This document shows, piece by piece, positions 1 to 9,425 of a stretch of DNA of 64,000 nucleotides (position 1 is the stretch's first letter; the number at the start of each line of letters is the position of its first letter). A model generated the notes under the pieces. The model searched no databases, was not told the origin of the DNA, and worked only from the letters and a program-made list of their open reading frames with translations. Both the position numbers and the translations under genes were made by a program. The stretch comes from Branchiostoma belcheri. Taxonomy: Eukaryota; Chordata; Leptocardii; Amphioxiformes; Branchiostomatidae. Location of the stretch: positions 936,987-1,000,986 of the forward strand of contig NW_017802380.1 in assembly GCF_001625305.1 (NCBI RefSeq). Direction: 5' to 3'.

Positions 1-145
1 TTGGGAGCTTTTATGTGCTATTTTCTGATTGCATATAGACAACATAGCCGGCCTGGTTGAATTACCCCCGTTTTTAGAACTGGGCTAGTCAGAAAACAGC
101 CGAAGACCACCAAACCCCAGTTCTATAAGCCTGCTACGGAGGCTA
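1..145 (+). mobile_element. Non-autonomous DNA element, left-truncated by the window edge
   Basis: The same sequence recurs at 13022-13200 and, inverted, at 36472-36628. Full copies carry ends that pair imperfectly: TAGCA(T/G)G... with an AACTGGGGG block on one side, and CCCCCAGTT with a TGCTA block on the other. Here only the right portion is present, ending CCCCAGTTCTATAAGCCTGC. Three dispersed copies with shared termini support a MITE. No coding capacity is seen. Confidence 0.7.
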
Positions 146-690
146 CGATTCTGTCTATTTCATGAAATATTAACTCGGAAGAGGTCAACCACTCCTAAGC
201 CTCGGCCGCATACATCGTGTGACGCACCGATGTCGCGTAATACGCGCGTCATTGGTTTCATAATTACGTATTTTTGCGTGTTTTCAGACGCTTTTATCGG
301 GCTCTCTTTTTTGAACTGGGGTGTCATTTTTACTCCAGCCTTCGAGTGGCAAATTGTAACTGCGAGTAATGACTTAACAACATACATTCATCAACAGACA
401 GAGAACATAGAACAAGGCGTCTAATCTATGGTGATAAGTGAATGTAAATGCACATACACGATTCTGTCTATTTCATTAAATATACCTCGCAGCATATAAC
501 ATAAGCCTCGGCCTCGGCCACATACATGTACATCATGTACATCATGTGATGCAGCTACAACGCGTTATGCGCGTCATTGGTTTCAGAATAAGTATTTTTT
601 CGTGTTTTCAGGCGCTTTTATCTGGCTCTCTCTTTTTTGTACTGGGTTATCATATTCTATGCCATCCTTCGCTTGGCGAATTGTAACGTC
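146..690. repeat. Diverged tandem duplication
   Basis: Two similar segments follow each other, about 146-361 and 460-687. Both run from a GATTCTGTCTATTTCAT block through GCGCGTCATTGGTTTC to a (G/T)GCGAATTGTAAC-like end. The second is longer because of a TACATGTACATCATG expansion. Short ORFs inside are not conserved between the two copies, so I do not call a gene. Confidence 0.65.
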
Positions 691-874
691 CTGGCAAACG
701 CATCCTGCCTGCAGCTGGCCAATTTGATACTGTCTTTAAAGGGACCAATTATATCTGCCTGGAGATTAGGAATCCGGTGTAATAGTTAGATAGATCTAAA
801 CTCTTGCACCCGTTTCTTCTTATGATCAAATCTACGACGGAAAACCCTCTATCGTAGCCTATAGTACATGTGGG

Positions 875-1076
875 TATCCTCTACCAGGCTTCGGGAGGCA
901 GCAGGAAAGAATAGAAATCGGCCAATTGCAAATAGAGAGATAACATGCAAGGGGAGTTTGTCTGCTGGGTGCGGCAAAATGTTCTCTTCCGGCAGACAAA
1001 CTCCCTCGGCATGTTATCTCTCTATTTGTCCGATTTCTACTCTTTCCAGTCGCCTCCCGAAGCCTGGTAGAGGCTA
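875..1076. mobile_element. Foldback MITE family M, copy 1
   Basis: The termini are CCTCTACCAGGCTTCGGGAG and its inverse CTCCCGAAGCCTGGTAGAGG, and the arms pair over most of the element, including GGCCAATT...-type and GGGAGTTTGTCTGC blocks. Related copies lie at 3636-3854, 5701-5849 and 14183-14408. No clear target-site duplication is visible for this copy. Confidence 0.85.
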
Positions 1077-1289
1077 ACTAGTAGGCCATGGCCGGCTGTA
1101 GACTCCGAAGAGTATTGAACTCCTCACATTGCCGCCAAACATCTTTTACCATCTACTCTCCCTATCTCATCAATTTCTACCATTTTTCAGCCCGCAAAAG
1201 GGTCTGGTAGAGGAGACGATGAACAGTATAACCTGTACAAGTGACCAACATAAGGACTACCTGACCAATGTGACCAGTTTTAGGCTTAG

Positions 1290-1650
1290 CTAGGTGCGTC
1301 GCACGAAGTATCTGCGACCGGGGCTTCGATTGATCGATACAGTGGAAGCCGTGAACACCCGCTTCTTCTTATGGTCAAATCTGCGCCGGAAAACCCTCAT
1401 TCTTATACAGTAGGTGCGTCGCACGGAATGTGTGACCAGGGCTTGATCTATATATATTATATAAATCTCCAAGCAGATCCCTTTCGGTGGCAAAAAGTTA
1501 GTATCAAATTGGCCAGGCAGTATCCATTGGCCAGAGAAGGTCGCCGGCCATCGACGGCGGGGGTACCGACAAAAAAAGGACATATATAAAAAGCTAACGA
1601 TCATTCCCCCACAACCTCTGCTTGGAGAGTAGGCTTGATCATTTGATCGA
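1290..1650. repeat. Dispersed repeat, shared with 5953-6112
   Basis: The block from about 1488 (GTGGCAAAAAGTTAGTATCA) to 1640 (CTGCTTGGAGAGTAG) recurs at 5953-6112 with the same order of motifs. Upstream, GGTGCGTCGCACG occurs twice (about 1292 and 1411). Pieces of the same vocabulary (CTGGCCAATTTGAT, GCTTGGAGATTAG) also occur near 705-770 and 27115-27175. This looks like an old non-autonomous element; no ORF is supported. Confidence 0.55.
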
Positions 1651-1939
1651 TACAGTGGACGCCGTTACACACTCACTCTTCACAAATCCCTTTAATGACG
1701 GAGCTGACCCACACCGGGGCCGTAACGCGTTTATGGGTCGTAAAGATATTGATCACACCGTCTAAGAAGCCAATGGGTAATTCGAGATGCCAGCGGCGAC
1801 AAACTGGTTACTTCTTCACACCAAGGAGCTTTATAATTTGAAGCTTCTTGTTTTATACGCTTCTTATACTTCTGAGAAAGTGAAGGACGACGCGACAGGT
1901 CCCAAGACGATCGCGATTTGCTTTAAACAACTCCTGCAA

Positions 1940-2085
1940 TAAAATGTGCAAGAATTGAGTGTAACAATTAAGCAAGTCGTTCGGTGTGATATAGCTAGCT
2001 GCCGCCGCGCCGCGTGCCTGCGAAGCTGGTGTGTTATGCCGAAGGGCGGTTATACCGGCTATACAGATACAGATACAGATACAGA
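1940..2085 (+). repeat. Dispersed repeat family S, copy 1
   Basis: The core reads GTGTGATATAGCTAGCTGCC, then a CGCGTGCCTGCGAAGCTGG segment, and ends GGCGGTTATACCGGCTATAC followed by ACAGAT repeats. Copies lie near 20036-20135, 37700-37857, 47337-47395, 51014-51125 (inverted) and 56083-56180, with a fragment at 4330-4373. Confidence 0.75.
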
Positions 2086-2424
2086 TTGATTTTGTCGCTT
2101 GTTAGGGATCCTTGAAGTAAATATGATGAGAAAAGCGTGTATTGAATCGCCGAGCCAACACCGAAGAATGCACTCATTATACTAATTTTCTACCGGCCTC
2201 ATTGAATATCTGATTAGTCGTTATCATAATATGACGAGCTTTCTTTCCAGTACAAGAGGGGCATTACTGCTACCGCATTGCAAAGCAATACTAGTATCAT
2301 TCTGTTCAGTATACAGCCAAACCTACCCAAGCGAACACCTCTGTAAGTCGAGCACTTGGCCTTAAATGATGACACAGTTTGTGAATTGATTGAAAAAATA
2401 GAGTGTACATTAAGTAAAGACGTT

Positions 2425-2555
2425 GATGTGATTTTTTTCATGTCCGAAAACATGAAAAAAGACAGGGAAGGTGACAGACGGTCACCGAAACGTCGGCTGT
2501 GAATAAAACACTAAGAAAAAGTATAAGAAAAGAGTCTCTTTACTCAGTAACGTAC
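2425..2555. repeat. Foldback family G, partial copy
   Basis: Contains GACAGACGGTCACCGAAACG, GTCGGCTGTGAATAAAACAC and AAGAGTCTCTTTACTCA. These match one arm of the palindromic copy at 12127-12256 and the copies at 16009-16085 and 51449-51662. Confidence 0.65.
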
Positions 2556-2785
2556 CAACATACCGGTACAGAATTGATTATCACTGAGGAAAAAAACAGT
2601 ATTGTAAATCCGATTACTCATTCTTGTTAACACGTGAGCGATGGTCTATGGGGAGGCTTCAAATATCCACACATAATTTGGGGCGAAATGATTTGTCCAT
2701 TACTAAAACATGGGGGAGCGCACACGTGTCACACCGAGTCAATACACCATTTCCTCACAGGTATTTAGATAATGTGGCCTTCTTA

Positions 2786-3559
2786 GGCCCACTTTACACT
2801 TGCACATTGAAACTGTCGTACTACACATCGTAGTCTACTTCTGTAGTAGACTACAGATTAGCGCCCACTTTACACTTACTGAAAGAAAGTCTCGCAGGAC
2901 CCCTGCTGTTCCCTGATTGCCATGGAACTGTAGTGACCTAATCTGACCTATAGTGACCTTTGACACATCGCGGGTGGATTTTTAGCACGGCTGTGATATG
3001 CTGGCATCCTTGCATATGGTGTAAACTTGTAAATGACCGTAGATAACCCAATGACCCAAATAGAATAGAACACACGTTCGGATCGAATTACGTCGGATCG
3101 AACAGGATCGAAAACTTTATGATTGCATCACTTTCATCCTTTCTGTGGTTCCAAAAGACCACAATGGCAGGAGAGGCAGAAGCTCTTATGCTCTTTTTCT
3201 TGTTCATGATCAAAGTCTTTATGAACCAAAGGCGCCAAGAACGTGTGCAGCGTAGGAGGAGGCTGAGGCGGATTGTCAGGGAGAGGGGGAGACGCGTACT
3301 AGGACGCAACCCTGCAATCTTTGCCCTGACCTGTAGTCGCCTTCGAAGTGTAGTCTGCTACAGTTTCGCTTTACACTCAGCTCAAAGTCTCGTAGAACCT
3401 CCGCTGAAGTGTAGTACTACAGCCTCGGAGGGTGTAGTGGACTTCTGTAGTAGACTACAATTCTTTTCTCCTTTACACCCAGAAAAAAGCTGTAGTCTAC
3501 TACAGAAGTAGACTACGATGTGTAGTACTACAGTTTAAAAAGCAAGTGTAAAGTGGGCC
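2786..3559 (+). mobile_element. PIF/Harbinger-like DNA transposon, 774 bp
   Basis: The left end is GGCCCACTTTACACTTGC and the right end is its inverse GCAAGTGTAAAGTGGGCC. The terminal inverted repeats extend about 70 bp, including a GTAGTCTACTTCTGTAGTAG block. Direct TTA trinucleotides flank both ends (2783-2785 and 3560-3562). A 3-bp T-W-A duplication with GGCC ends is typical of PIF/Harbinger. The interior holds a short Arg-rich ORF. Confidence 0.75.
3119..3511 (+). CDS. Arg-rich ORF inside the Harbinger-like element
   Basis: An open frame of 130 codons lies inside the element; a second in-frame ATG at 3164 gives a start MAGEAEALML. A hydrophobic stretch (MLFFLFMIKVF) is followed by a strongly basic run (RRQERVQRRRRLRRIVRERG). 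A short hydrophobic-then-Arg-rich N-terminus is a pattern I associate with some animal Harbinger transposases or their Myb-like partners. No DDE catalytic triad is present, so at most this is the N-terminal remnant of a transposase. The last third reads into the inverted repeat and is probably meaningless. Confidence 0.35.
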   Translation: MIASLSSFLWFQKTTMAGEAEALMLFFLFMIKVFMNQRRQERVQRRRRLRRIVRERGRRVLGRNPAIFALTCSRLRSVVCYSFALHSAQSLVEPPLKCSTTASEGVVDFCSRLQFFSPLHPEKSCSLLQK

Positions 3560-3635
3560 TTAGCTTCAATTACTTTTACGATGGTTTACCATATATACGG
3601 ACTATAGTTCCCAGAAACTGCTTCCTATGGCTAGT

Positions 3636-3854
3636 TAGCCTCTACCAGGCTTCGGGAGGCGTCTGGAAAGAGTAGAAATCGGCCAAATAGAGAGATAGCA
3701 TGCCAAGGGAGTTTGTAATCTGCTGGGAGAGAACATTTTTATCCGGTGCGGCAAAATGTTCTCTCGCAGCAGACCAAACTCCCTTGGCATGTTATCTCTC
3801 TATTTGGCCGATTTCTACTCTTTCCAGCCGACTCCCCAAGCCTGGTAGAGGCTA
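3636..3854. mobile_element. Foldback MITE family M, copy 2, with 9-bp target duplication
   Basis: The element starts TAGCCTCTACCAGGC and ends GCCTGGTAGAGGCTA. It is flanked by ATGGCTAGT on the left (3627-3635) and ATGGCTAGC on the right (3855-3863), a 9-bp direct repeat with one mismatch. The whole element folds on itself around about 3745. The 9-bp duplication suggests Mutator-like or Merlin-like mobilisation rather than hAT (8 bp). Confidence 0.88.
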
Positions 3855-4079
3855 ATGGCTAGCAGCTACTCGTCTTTGCGTCGATCGTAACACTACACCG
3901 CGCAGTCCGTCAGTGATGTCATTTCCTTTCTTTGGACGACGTGGAGAGGAAGTTGTTTAGAGAGAGAGAGAAGGGACGATAATTCCTGGCAGTGTTTCGT
4001 CATTAATATCCCGCAGCAAAGTGCCTCCTTGTCGAGTCACTGCTTCCATACACCAGGAGAGAACCGCCCACACCGCCAA

Positions 4080-4224
4080 AGCGCTATAAAACCAGCCCGC
4101 GCAGACGTCGTCGTCACAAGCCGGCACAGCGAGGGAAAACCGTGACACGAGAAGAGAAGAGAACCTGGCTGACGATTCTACCACAGACGATCAAGTGCAT
4201 CTACCTGCAAGCGTCAAGTTCAAG
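4080..4224 (+). promoter_or_regulatory. TATA promoter and non-coding first exon of an unidentified gene
   Basis: CTATAAAA at about 4084-4091 is followed some 25-30 bp later by a plausible start region (near 4113, GTCGTCACAAGCCGG). The transcript would run to CAAG at 4224, directly followed by a consensus donor GTAAGG. A GACGTCGTCGTCA stretch resembles a CRE half-site pair. No ATG-initiated ORF of note lies in the exon. Its downstream exons are not identified; the GPCR at 9426 or the peptide precursor at 13339 are candidates by position and strand only. Confidence 0.5.
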
Positions 4225-4650
4225 GTAAGGTCTTGTGTTCTGTTCTGTCAAACCAGGTAGAGTCGTTTACTGTCGTTTTGTGTGTCCTTACCTAAGGGTC
4301 AACTACTAATGTCTAGAGTTAGATGTTCAAGGGTTAGGTGTAACAAGTCGATCGGTGTAATGTAGCCAGCTGCCGATCAAGTGCATCTACCTACAAGCGT
4401 CAAGTTCAAGGTAAGTGTAACAGTGGGGGGTTCATAGGCCCTACCAACTGACCCGTCCGATGGGTCTGTACCTTTTAGCCGAGTGGTTTGAGCGTCAGGG
4501 TCTGAAGCTGGTGCTCGGGAGGTCGTGGGTTCGAACCCCGACCCGGGACCAGGGGCTTCTTTGTTTTATAAGGTCTTGTATTCTGTTCCGTCAAACCAGG
4601 TAGAGTCGTTGACTCTCGTTTTGTGTTCCCTCACCTAAGGATTAACTACT
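4188..4650 (+). repeat. Duplicated exon end plus splice donor, second copy interrupted
   Basis: Copy 1 (4188-4309) begins CGATCAAGTGCATCTACCTG and includes CAAGTTCAAG|GTAAG. Copy 2 begins at 4374, repeats the same exon end and donor (donor at 4411), is interrupted at 4415 by an inserted tRNA-like element, and resumes at 4573 with GTCTTGTATTCTGTT. Both copies therefore offer a splice donor. Confidence 0.85.
4416..4572 (+). mobile_element. tRNA-derived SINE insertion
   Basis: The insertion interrupts the second copy of a local duplication, so its limits can be read by comparison. It contains an A-box-like TAGCCGAGTGG and a B-box-like GGTTCGAACCC, spaced as in tRNA promoters. TAAG flanks both sides (4412-4415 and 4569-4572). 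The acceptor-stem halves do not pair, so this is a tRNA-derived element rather than a working tRNA gene. Confidence 0.7.
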
Positions 4651-4699
4651 ATAGTGTAGTCAATTGCTATTTTTGATTGGTTAGCCCACCTCAAGGAAA

Positions 4700-4830
4700 G
4701 GTATTGCGTCCAGAACCGCGCTCTATCCAGAACCGTATGGTCCGCGCGTATCCAGAACCGCACTGAGTGTCCCGAGGCAAAATCTACGTTCTCGGATGCT
4801 CGGAGACTATCCAGAACCGTGCCTGATCCT
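4700..4830. repeat. Short repeat cluster with TATCCAGAACCG motif
   Basis: (T)ATCCAGAACCG occurs four times between 4702 and 4824. The inverse CGGTTCTGGA(T/A) occurs at 22850-22985, in a region beginning TATCCAAAACCGCAC. The arrangement suggests an element with these motifs as ends. Confidence 0.5.
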
Positions 4831-4859
4831 AACCCTTACCCTTTCAGGCATAGAACTAG

Positions 4860-5700
4860 ATAGATGCACGGTCTTGGACAAGATTTCCTCTACCATGTTC
4901 TACTACGTTATGGGTAGTACAATTCGACAACAATCTGGTCAGAAATTGGCCAGGGGACTTCGCCGCCCATAAGGGTATTAAAGGCCCCTTCACACTTATT
5001 CCAAATTAGCATAAGTCAGGCAGAACCAGGCGGGATGAAGAATTGGCAAAATTGCGCCACAGTTAACTAGTTATATATCTTCAAAGATACTACGCGGTAC
5101 AATACAACAATAGGGAACAGACAACTACTGTCTGGAAAAACTTAATAATATACTTCTACTACTTCGCTTAATTATGAGGTTTGACTTCTTTGAAGGCAGT
5201 AGATAATGAATAGTCCCACGTTCTGCATAATGGATTTTGTGATCTTAGTAGAAACACAGTCTTTTGGTGATCTTCTAGATGATGAAAGGATGGATAAATT
5301 GTGGCAACTGTTTGAAATAATCTGTTTATATTCCCTAGAGCTTCGCATTCAAGCCGGAGTGAGCCGGAATGCCGTCTGAATGAAAATTCCTTGTATACTC
5401 CTATCCTCTCTATTCGAAATGCATTCTTAAAAAAATTGGGGTGTATTCCAAATACTCAAGCCCATTCCGGTTTTCCCTTGAATGCAATCGGTATGTCTTG
5501 AACGCTGTTAGAATGCCGTTTGAATATCTATTCAGAATGCAGTCATAATGTACTAGTAGCTAAAATACACTTTGAGTGCCCTTTGATATTTTTCTGCCTC
5601 CAATTTATCTGGACTGGCGCGGTTATATTCGTCGTTGACCGTCGTACGAATTTGATGCGGTAGAATTCTCAAACAGCTGGTGACAGAACCAAGGACCGCC
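4860..5700. other. Intergenic, no gene seen
   Basis: Nothing coding is supported. Around 5345-5490 a GCATTCAAGCCGG motif and an inverse CTTGAATGC motif bracket GAATGC-rich sequence, possibly an old inverted-repeat element. Sequence at 5655-5700 (GATGCGGTAGAATT...ACCGCC) recurs at 9128-9175 and in part near 21630-21660. Confidence 0.4.
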
Positions 5701-5849
5701 TAGCCTCTACCAGGCTGCGGGAACGCCCCCCCCCCCACCCCTAAGCGGCAAACTGTTCTCTAAACGTGGACTAATTCCCCTGGGATATAATCTGTCTATT
5801 TGGCCCATTTCTACTCTTCCAGCCGCTTCCCGAAGCCTGGTAGAGGCTA
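5701..5849. mobile_element. Foldback MITE family M, copy 3 (shortened)
   Basis: Starts TAGCCTCTACCAGGCTGCGG and ends CGAAGCCTGGTAGAGGCTA, with the family internal blocks AAACTGTTCTC and TGGCCCATTTCTACTCTTCC. A poly-C run (5727-5736) and loss of part of the left arm make it shorter than copies 2 and 4. Confidence 0.8.
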
Positions 5850-5952
5850 CCGACAACCGACAAAGACCTAAAGCGCCATTTTAATAACCTGCCTTAATAA
5901 GACAGCTGAACTTTGCAGGCCATGATTTATGAATGACTTCATCAGATCCTAG

Positions 5953-6112
5953 GGTGGCAAAAAGACAGTATCAAATTGGCCAGCAGTATCCATTGGCCAG
6001 AGAGGGTCCATGCGCGACCCAAGGTGTTGCTGGGGATAGCGACAAAAAACGGACCATAAAAAAAGGTAACGATCTTCCCCCATCAACTTCTGCTTGGAGA
6101 GTAGCATGGCTA
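5953..6112. repeat. Second copy of the 1488-1640 dispersed repeat
   Basis: Shares TATCAAATTGGCCAGCAGTA, CATTGGCCAGAGAGGGTC, a GACAAAAAACGGAC block and CTGCTTGGAGAGTAG with the copy at 1488-1640, in the same order and orientation. Confidence 0.7.
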
Positions 6113-7031
6113 TCCCAAGAATTCCCCCAGTTTGCCATCCCTCGGTTAGTACAGATGACCTTTAATTATAACAAACCTGATTTTACGATAAGCCGAAAAT
6201 GTATGTGCCACTTACCACTGATGCAGAATGCAATAAGAAAAAGTGACAAAATATGCCTTAAATAATCACCGCATTTAGTTTGGTAAATGGGGTAAGGAGA
6301 CAAAGCAATTTTCTTTAGTATCTTAGCAAGGCAAATTCTGCATAATTCTGTCTAGTTTGCGATAAGTCATGGTTATATATTGCAAAGTACAACGATGCAA
6401 AACTGCTTCAAGCCAACAGAGAGGTAGGTCTGATTGCAGGTTAATGATAGTACAATATGTTTTCAGCTGTCATATTTGTATGCATAGCTAGGCGCGCGTA
6501 ACTCCATTACTACGCCCCCAGATAGAACGCTTATCGTCCAAACGCAAAATGGATCGAGGTTTTGTTTTACATTCATGATGGTATCTGTGATAGATAAGTA
6601 CGTGTAGATGTGATGTAACAGGCGTCCACAAAACGCTTTCAAAACCGACGGATTTTTGTAATTCTGATACTAAGCTATTTATCAAATCAAATCACGTTAT
6701 TGCTCATTCCTTTCCCAAATGTACATCAGCAGGGGGAAGCACAACTGCACCCCCTGAATCGGGTACAATTTGGCACAGTTTTACTCATCAATATTAACAA
6801 ACAGTACATCTAAATATATATTAAAAAATCTAAATATATACAGTACATCAAATTATATACAAAGAAACATACAAAGTTACTAAAATATATACAATGTTGC
6901 TTCGGGTCAAGTTATGCATTGTCGCTGTGCACATTTTGTTTGTTTGTTTGTTTGTTTGTTTGTTTGTTTGTTTGTTTTCCTTCCACCCGTGATTATTCCG
7001 TAGGTATCGCAAGCGTTAGACATTCACCACC
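6113..7031. other. Intergenic, (TTTG)n microsatellite only
   Basis: AT-rich sequence without a supported gene. A (TTTG)n run occupies about 6938-6975. The ORFs here are short and lack splice or codon support. Confidence 0.5.
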
Positions 7032-7240
7032 TAATGCTGAGGTCACATTTCCAAACCGGGGCCCTCCCGGGCAGTCTTATGGAACGAAAGGTATGGTATA
7101 AAAGACAACAAAGCACATTAAAGTTTTTAAAAATCTATAATGGGTACTATTTGCATATATCATTGACATAAACTGTTCATGTTTCGTCAATGGAAACAGC
7201 CCGGCCGGGCCCCGGTTTGGAAATGTGACCTCAGCATTAC
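7032..7240. mobile_element. MITE with ~40-bp terminal inverted repeats
   Basis: The left arm TAATGCTGAGGTCACATTTC and the right arm GAAATGTGACCTCAGCATTA are exact inverses and continue inward through CCAAACCGGGGCCCTCCCGG and its imperfect inverse. The AT-rich interior is about 125 bp and holds no ORF. Confidence 0.85.
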
Positions 7241-7509
7241 TGATATCAGTTATTACACTGTGTCATTGAACCGGTAATCAAATACATGTTTTGCACATCT
7301 CAAAAAACTGTTTGTTGCCAAACTTCCGTGCCTTTGAAAGCTCCATCATACAAATTTTCCGGATCATGAGAGTGGGGTTTCAGACGGCGTGGACGTAACA
7401 AGTGATAACCAGTTGTTTGAAGCACCTGTGGATTCAGAAGTCTCCAGCGCGCAGTAACAAAAGATCCCAACTCTGCAAAGACCTGTCGATGAAGATTAGA
7501 CATCCAGGT

Positions 7510-7611
7510 AATACGATACGCCAAAAAACTGTTATTCAAGCAACAGTTACGCAAGTAACTGCATTTCCGAAATCATATCCAGTTGCTTGAGTAACTGTTT
7601 TTTGGCGTATC
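7510..7611. repeat. Foldback family F copy
   Basis: Contains GCCAAAAAACTGTTATTCAA and its inverse counterpart AGTAACTGTTTTTTGGCGTA around CATATCCAGTTGCTTGAG. Family copies occur at 17549-17862, 28515-28600, 29622-29740, 33000-33085 and 48966-49071, often adjacent to CATCCAGGTAATA(C/A)G. Confidence 0.8.
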
Positions 7612-9127
7612 TGCAAAGAGCTGATTGCCATTCGATCTCATGGCGCCGGATACAGAAATCGAAAACACAACCTTTTTTCTTCGCCCCCAGGCGACACCGC
7701 GTTGCTACGCCCCGAAGCACCGAGGCTAATTACGAGAGCAAGATAGGATGACAGCCGGTCCCTTTAATCTAACCACATAATGACATCTCTCCGTGGGTAG
7801 AGTTTTCAGACAAACACGTGGCTCTTTCTGATCTTGACGCAAATTGCCTCTGCGTCGTGTTCTCGCTTGAAGTAAGGTCCACTTGTAGAGTCTCGTATTC
7901 ACTCGCATATATGTATGTGATAATAGACACTTTTTTTACTGATATATCTATATGCGTGGGTTGTTTCTTCAGATCTTGAGCTCTATCCATGCATAACTAC
8001 ACGTTTAACTTTTTGTACGTTGCTAAGATGGATAATGTTTAGAGTTGGTTAGAAAGTTCCAGTGCTATCTGTTAAATGTGTGGCGTGGTCACCAATGTTA
8101 TTTGGTAGGTGGGTAGGTCTTCGTGAGTCCTCGAAATGATTAGTTTTGGGGCCTCCTGGTGGCTTGTTTTGGTACTTCACCGGAAATATCTCGTGATCTA
8201 ACCATGCTAGTGTCACGAATTTTGCATGGTAGATAGTCCTTGTACTCGGGGAGAAGTGACGTGAGTACGTGAGTGTGGGGTAGATCTTAGCAGTTTCCTC
8301 TGGTATTACCGCAGGCGTTTGAATCTTTGAAAGAAGATAACGTGCGCCTATGACTCCGGTCGGTTTACAAGGAGAAGAAGAACTCTATTGCACAACAGAT
8401 ATAACAACGGGTACATCGTATGGCAAAATATACATAGATAGAAAGTTTATAGAAAGTTTATTGCAAATACTTTCCCGAGGGCTAATTGCAGTTACAAACA
8501 ACATTTAAAAAAAAAGAAAATACAGTGCCAGTGGTATGTGAGACTATATCTACGTCTAGCATTATACTATATTCTACAACATACATGGTACTAGTTTTAC
8601 TGGGTTTGACCAACCCTGGGGTTTGACTTCTTCTTTTTAGGCAATGGAAGACGAATTTACCCACTTCTTCTATAATATGTGGGTTCTTTGATTTTAGTAG
8701 TAAAATTGTTTTAGTAGTAAAATTGTTTTACATAGTTGGCGATGCTTACAATATCTAACAGTTCTAAGAGGTGACAGTTCTAAATGTTCTACATGAGGCT
8801 GGGTTATGTGGGCTTTTTTACACGCACAAAGACCGTGAAGTACGACACGCGACGTACGTCGGCCATCTTGGACAGAAAATTTGCCCTTTGTAAATCGTGC
8901 CTTTGTAATTAGAACCACTTGGCAACGAATATTTTCCTGACGACACACGTCAGTATGTTACGTTGCCAGCTTGTCTTGCCCGTGGCAACAGCCTACAAGA
9001 GTCTCACTGACGCAGAATTCAACCCACCACGGTCAGGCGTAGCTGCAGCTTCGTTCTTGCTATCTACAACCCTGTCCACAGCTTGGGAATCTTACAGCAA
9101 CAACCTGTCTCTATCAAACGACCAAAT
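7612..9127. other. Intergenic, no gene seen
   Basis: Neither strand shows a frame with splice signals, domain motifs or convincing codon use. The short minus-strand ORFs at 7726-7990 and 8694-8948 have no recognisable motif. Confidence 0.5.
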
Positions 9128-9171
9128 GATGCGGTAGAATTTCCAAGCAGACTTTGAGAGAACCAACGACC

Positions 9172-9421
9172 GCCTTGCCTCAGGCTTCAGGAAGCGGCAA
9201 GCTGTTCTCTTAGCGCGGACCAACTCCCCTGGCATATAATTTGTCTATTTGTCTATCTAATCTCACAACAACCTGCCTAAGACGACCAAAATCGGCATCG
9301 GGAAGCGACTCAGGAAGAGGCAAACTGTTCTCTTAGTGCGGACCAACTCTCCTGGCATATAATTTGCCAATTTGTCTATCTAATCTCACAACAACCTGCC
9401 TAAGACGACCAAAATCGGCCC
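9172..9421 (+). repeat. Tandem ~118-bp duplication just upstream of the GPCR
   Basis: GGCAAGCTGTTCTCTTAGCG...CCTGGCATATAATTTGTC...CTGCCTAAGACGACCAAAATC is present twice, about 9196-9297 and 9314-9418. The unit resembles part of MITE family M (ACTGTTCTC, CCAACTCCCCTGGCATATAA). The second unit ends 7 bp before the GPCR start codon, so 5' leader sequence or promoter has been duplicated with it. Confidence 0.8.
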
Positions 9422-9425
9422 CAGC

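Noticed and set aside
4480..4560. Functional tRNA gene
   Set aside because: A and B boxes are present, but the acceptor and anticodon stems do not pair; it sits inside a recognisable insertion, so it is a SINE head.
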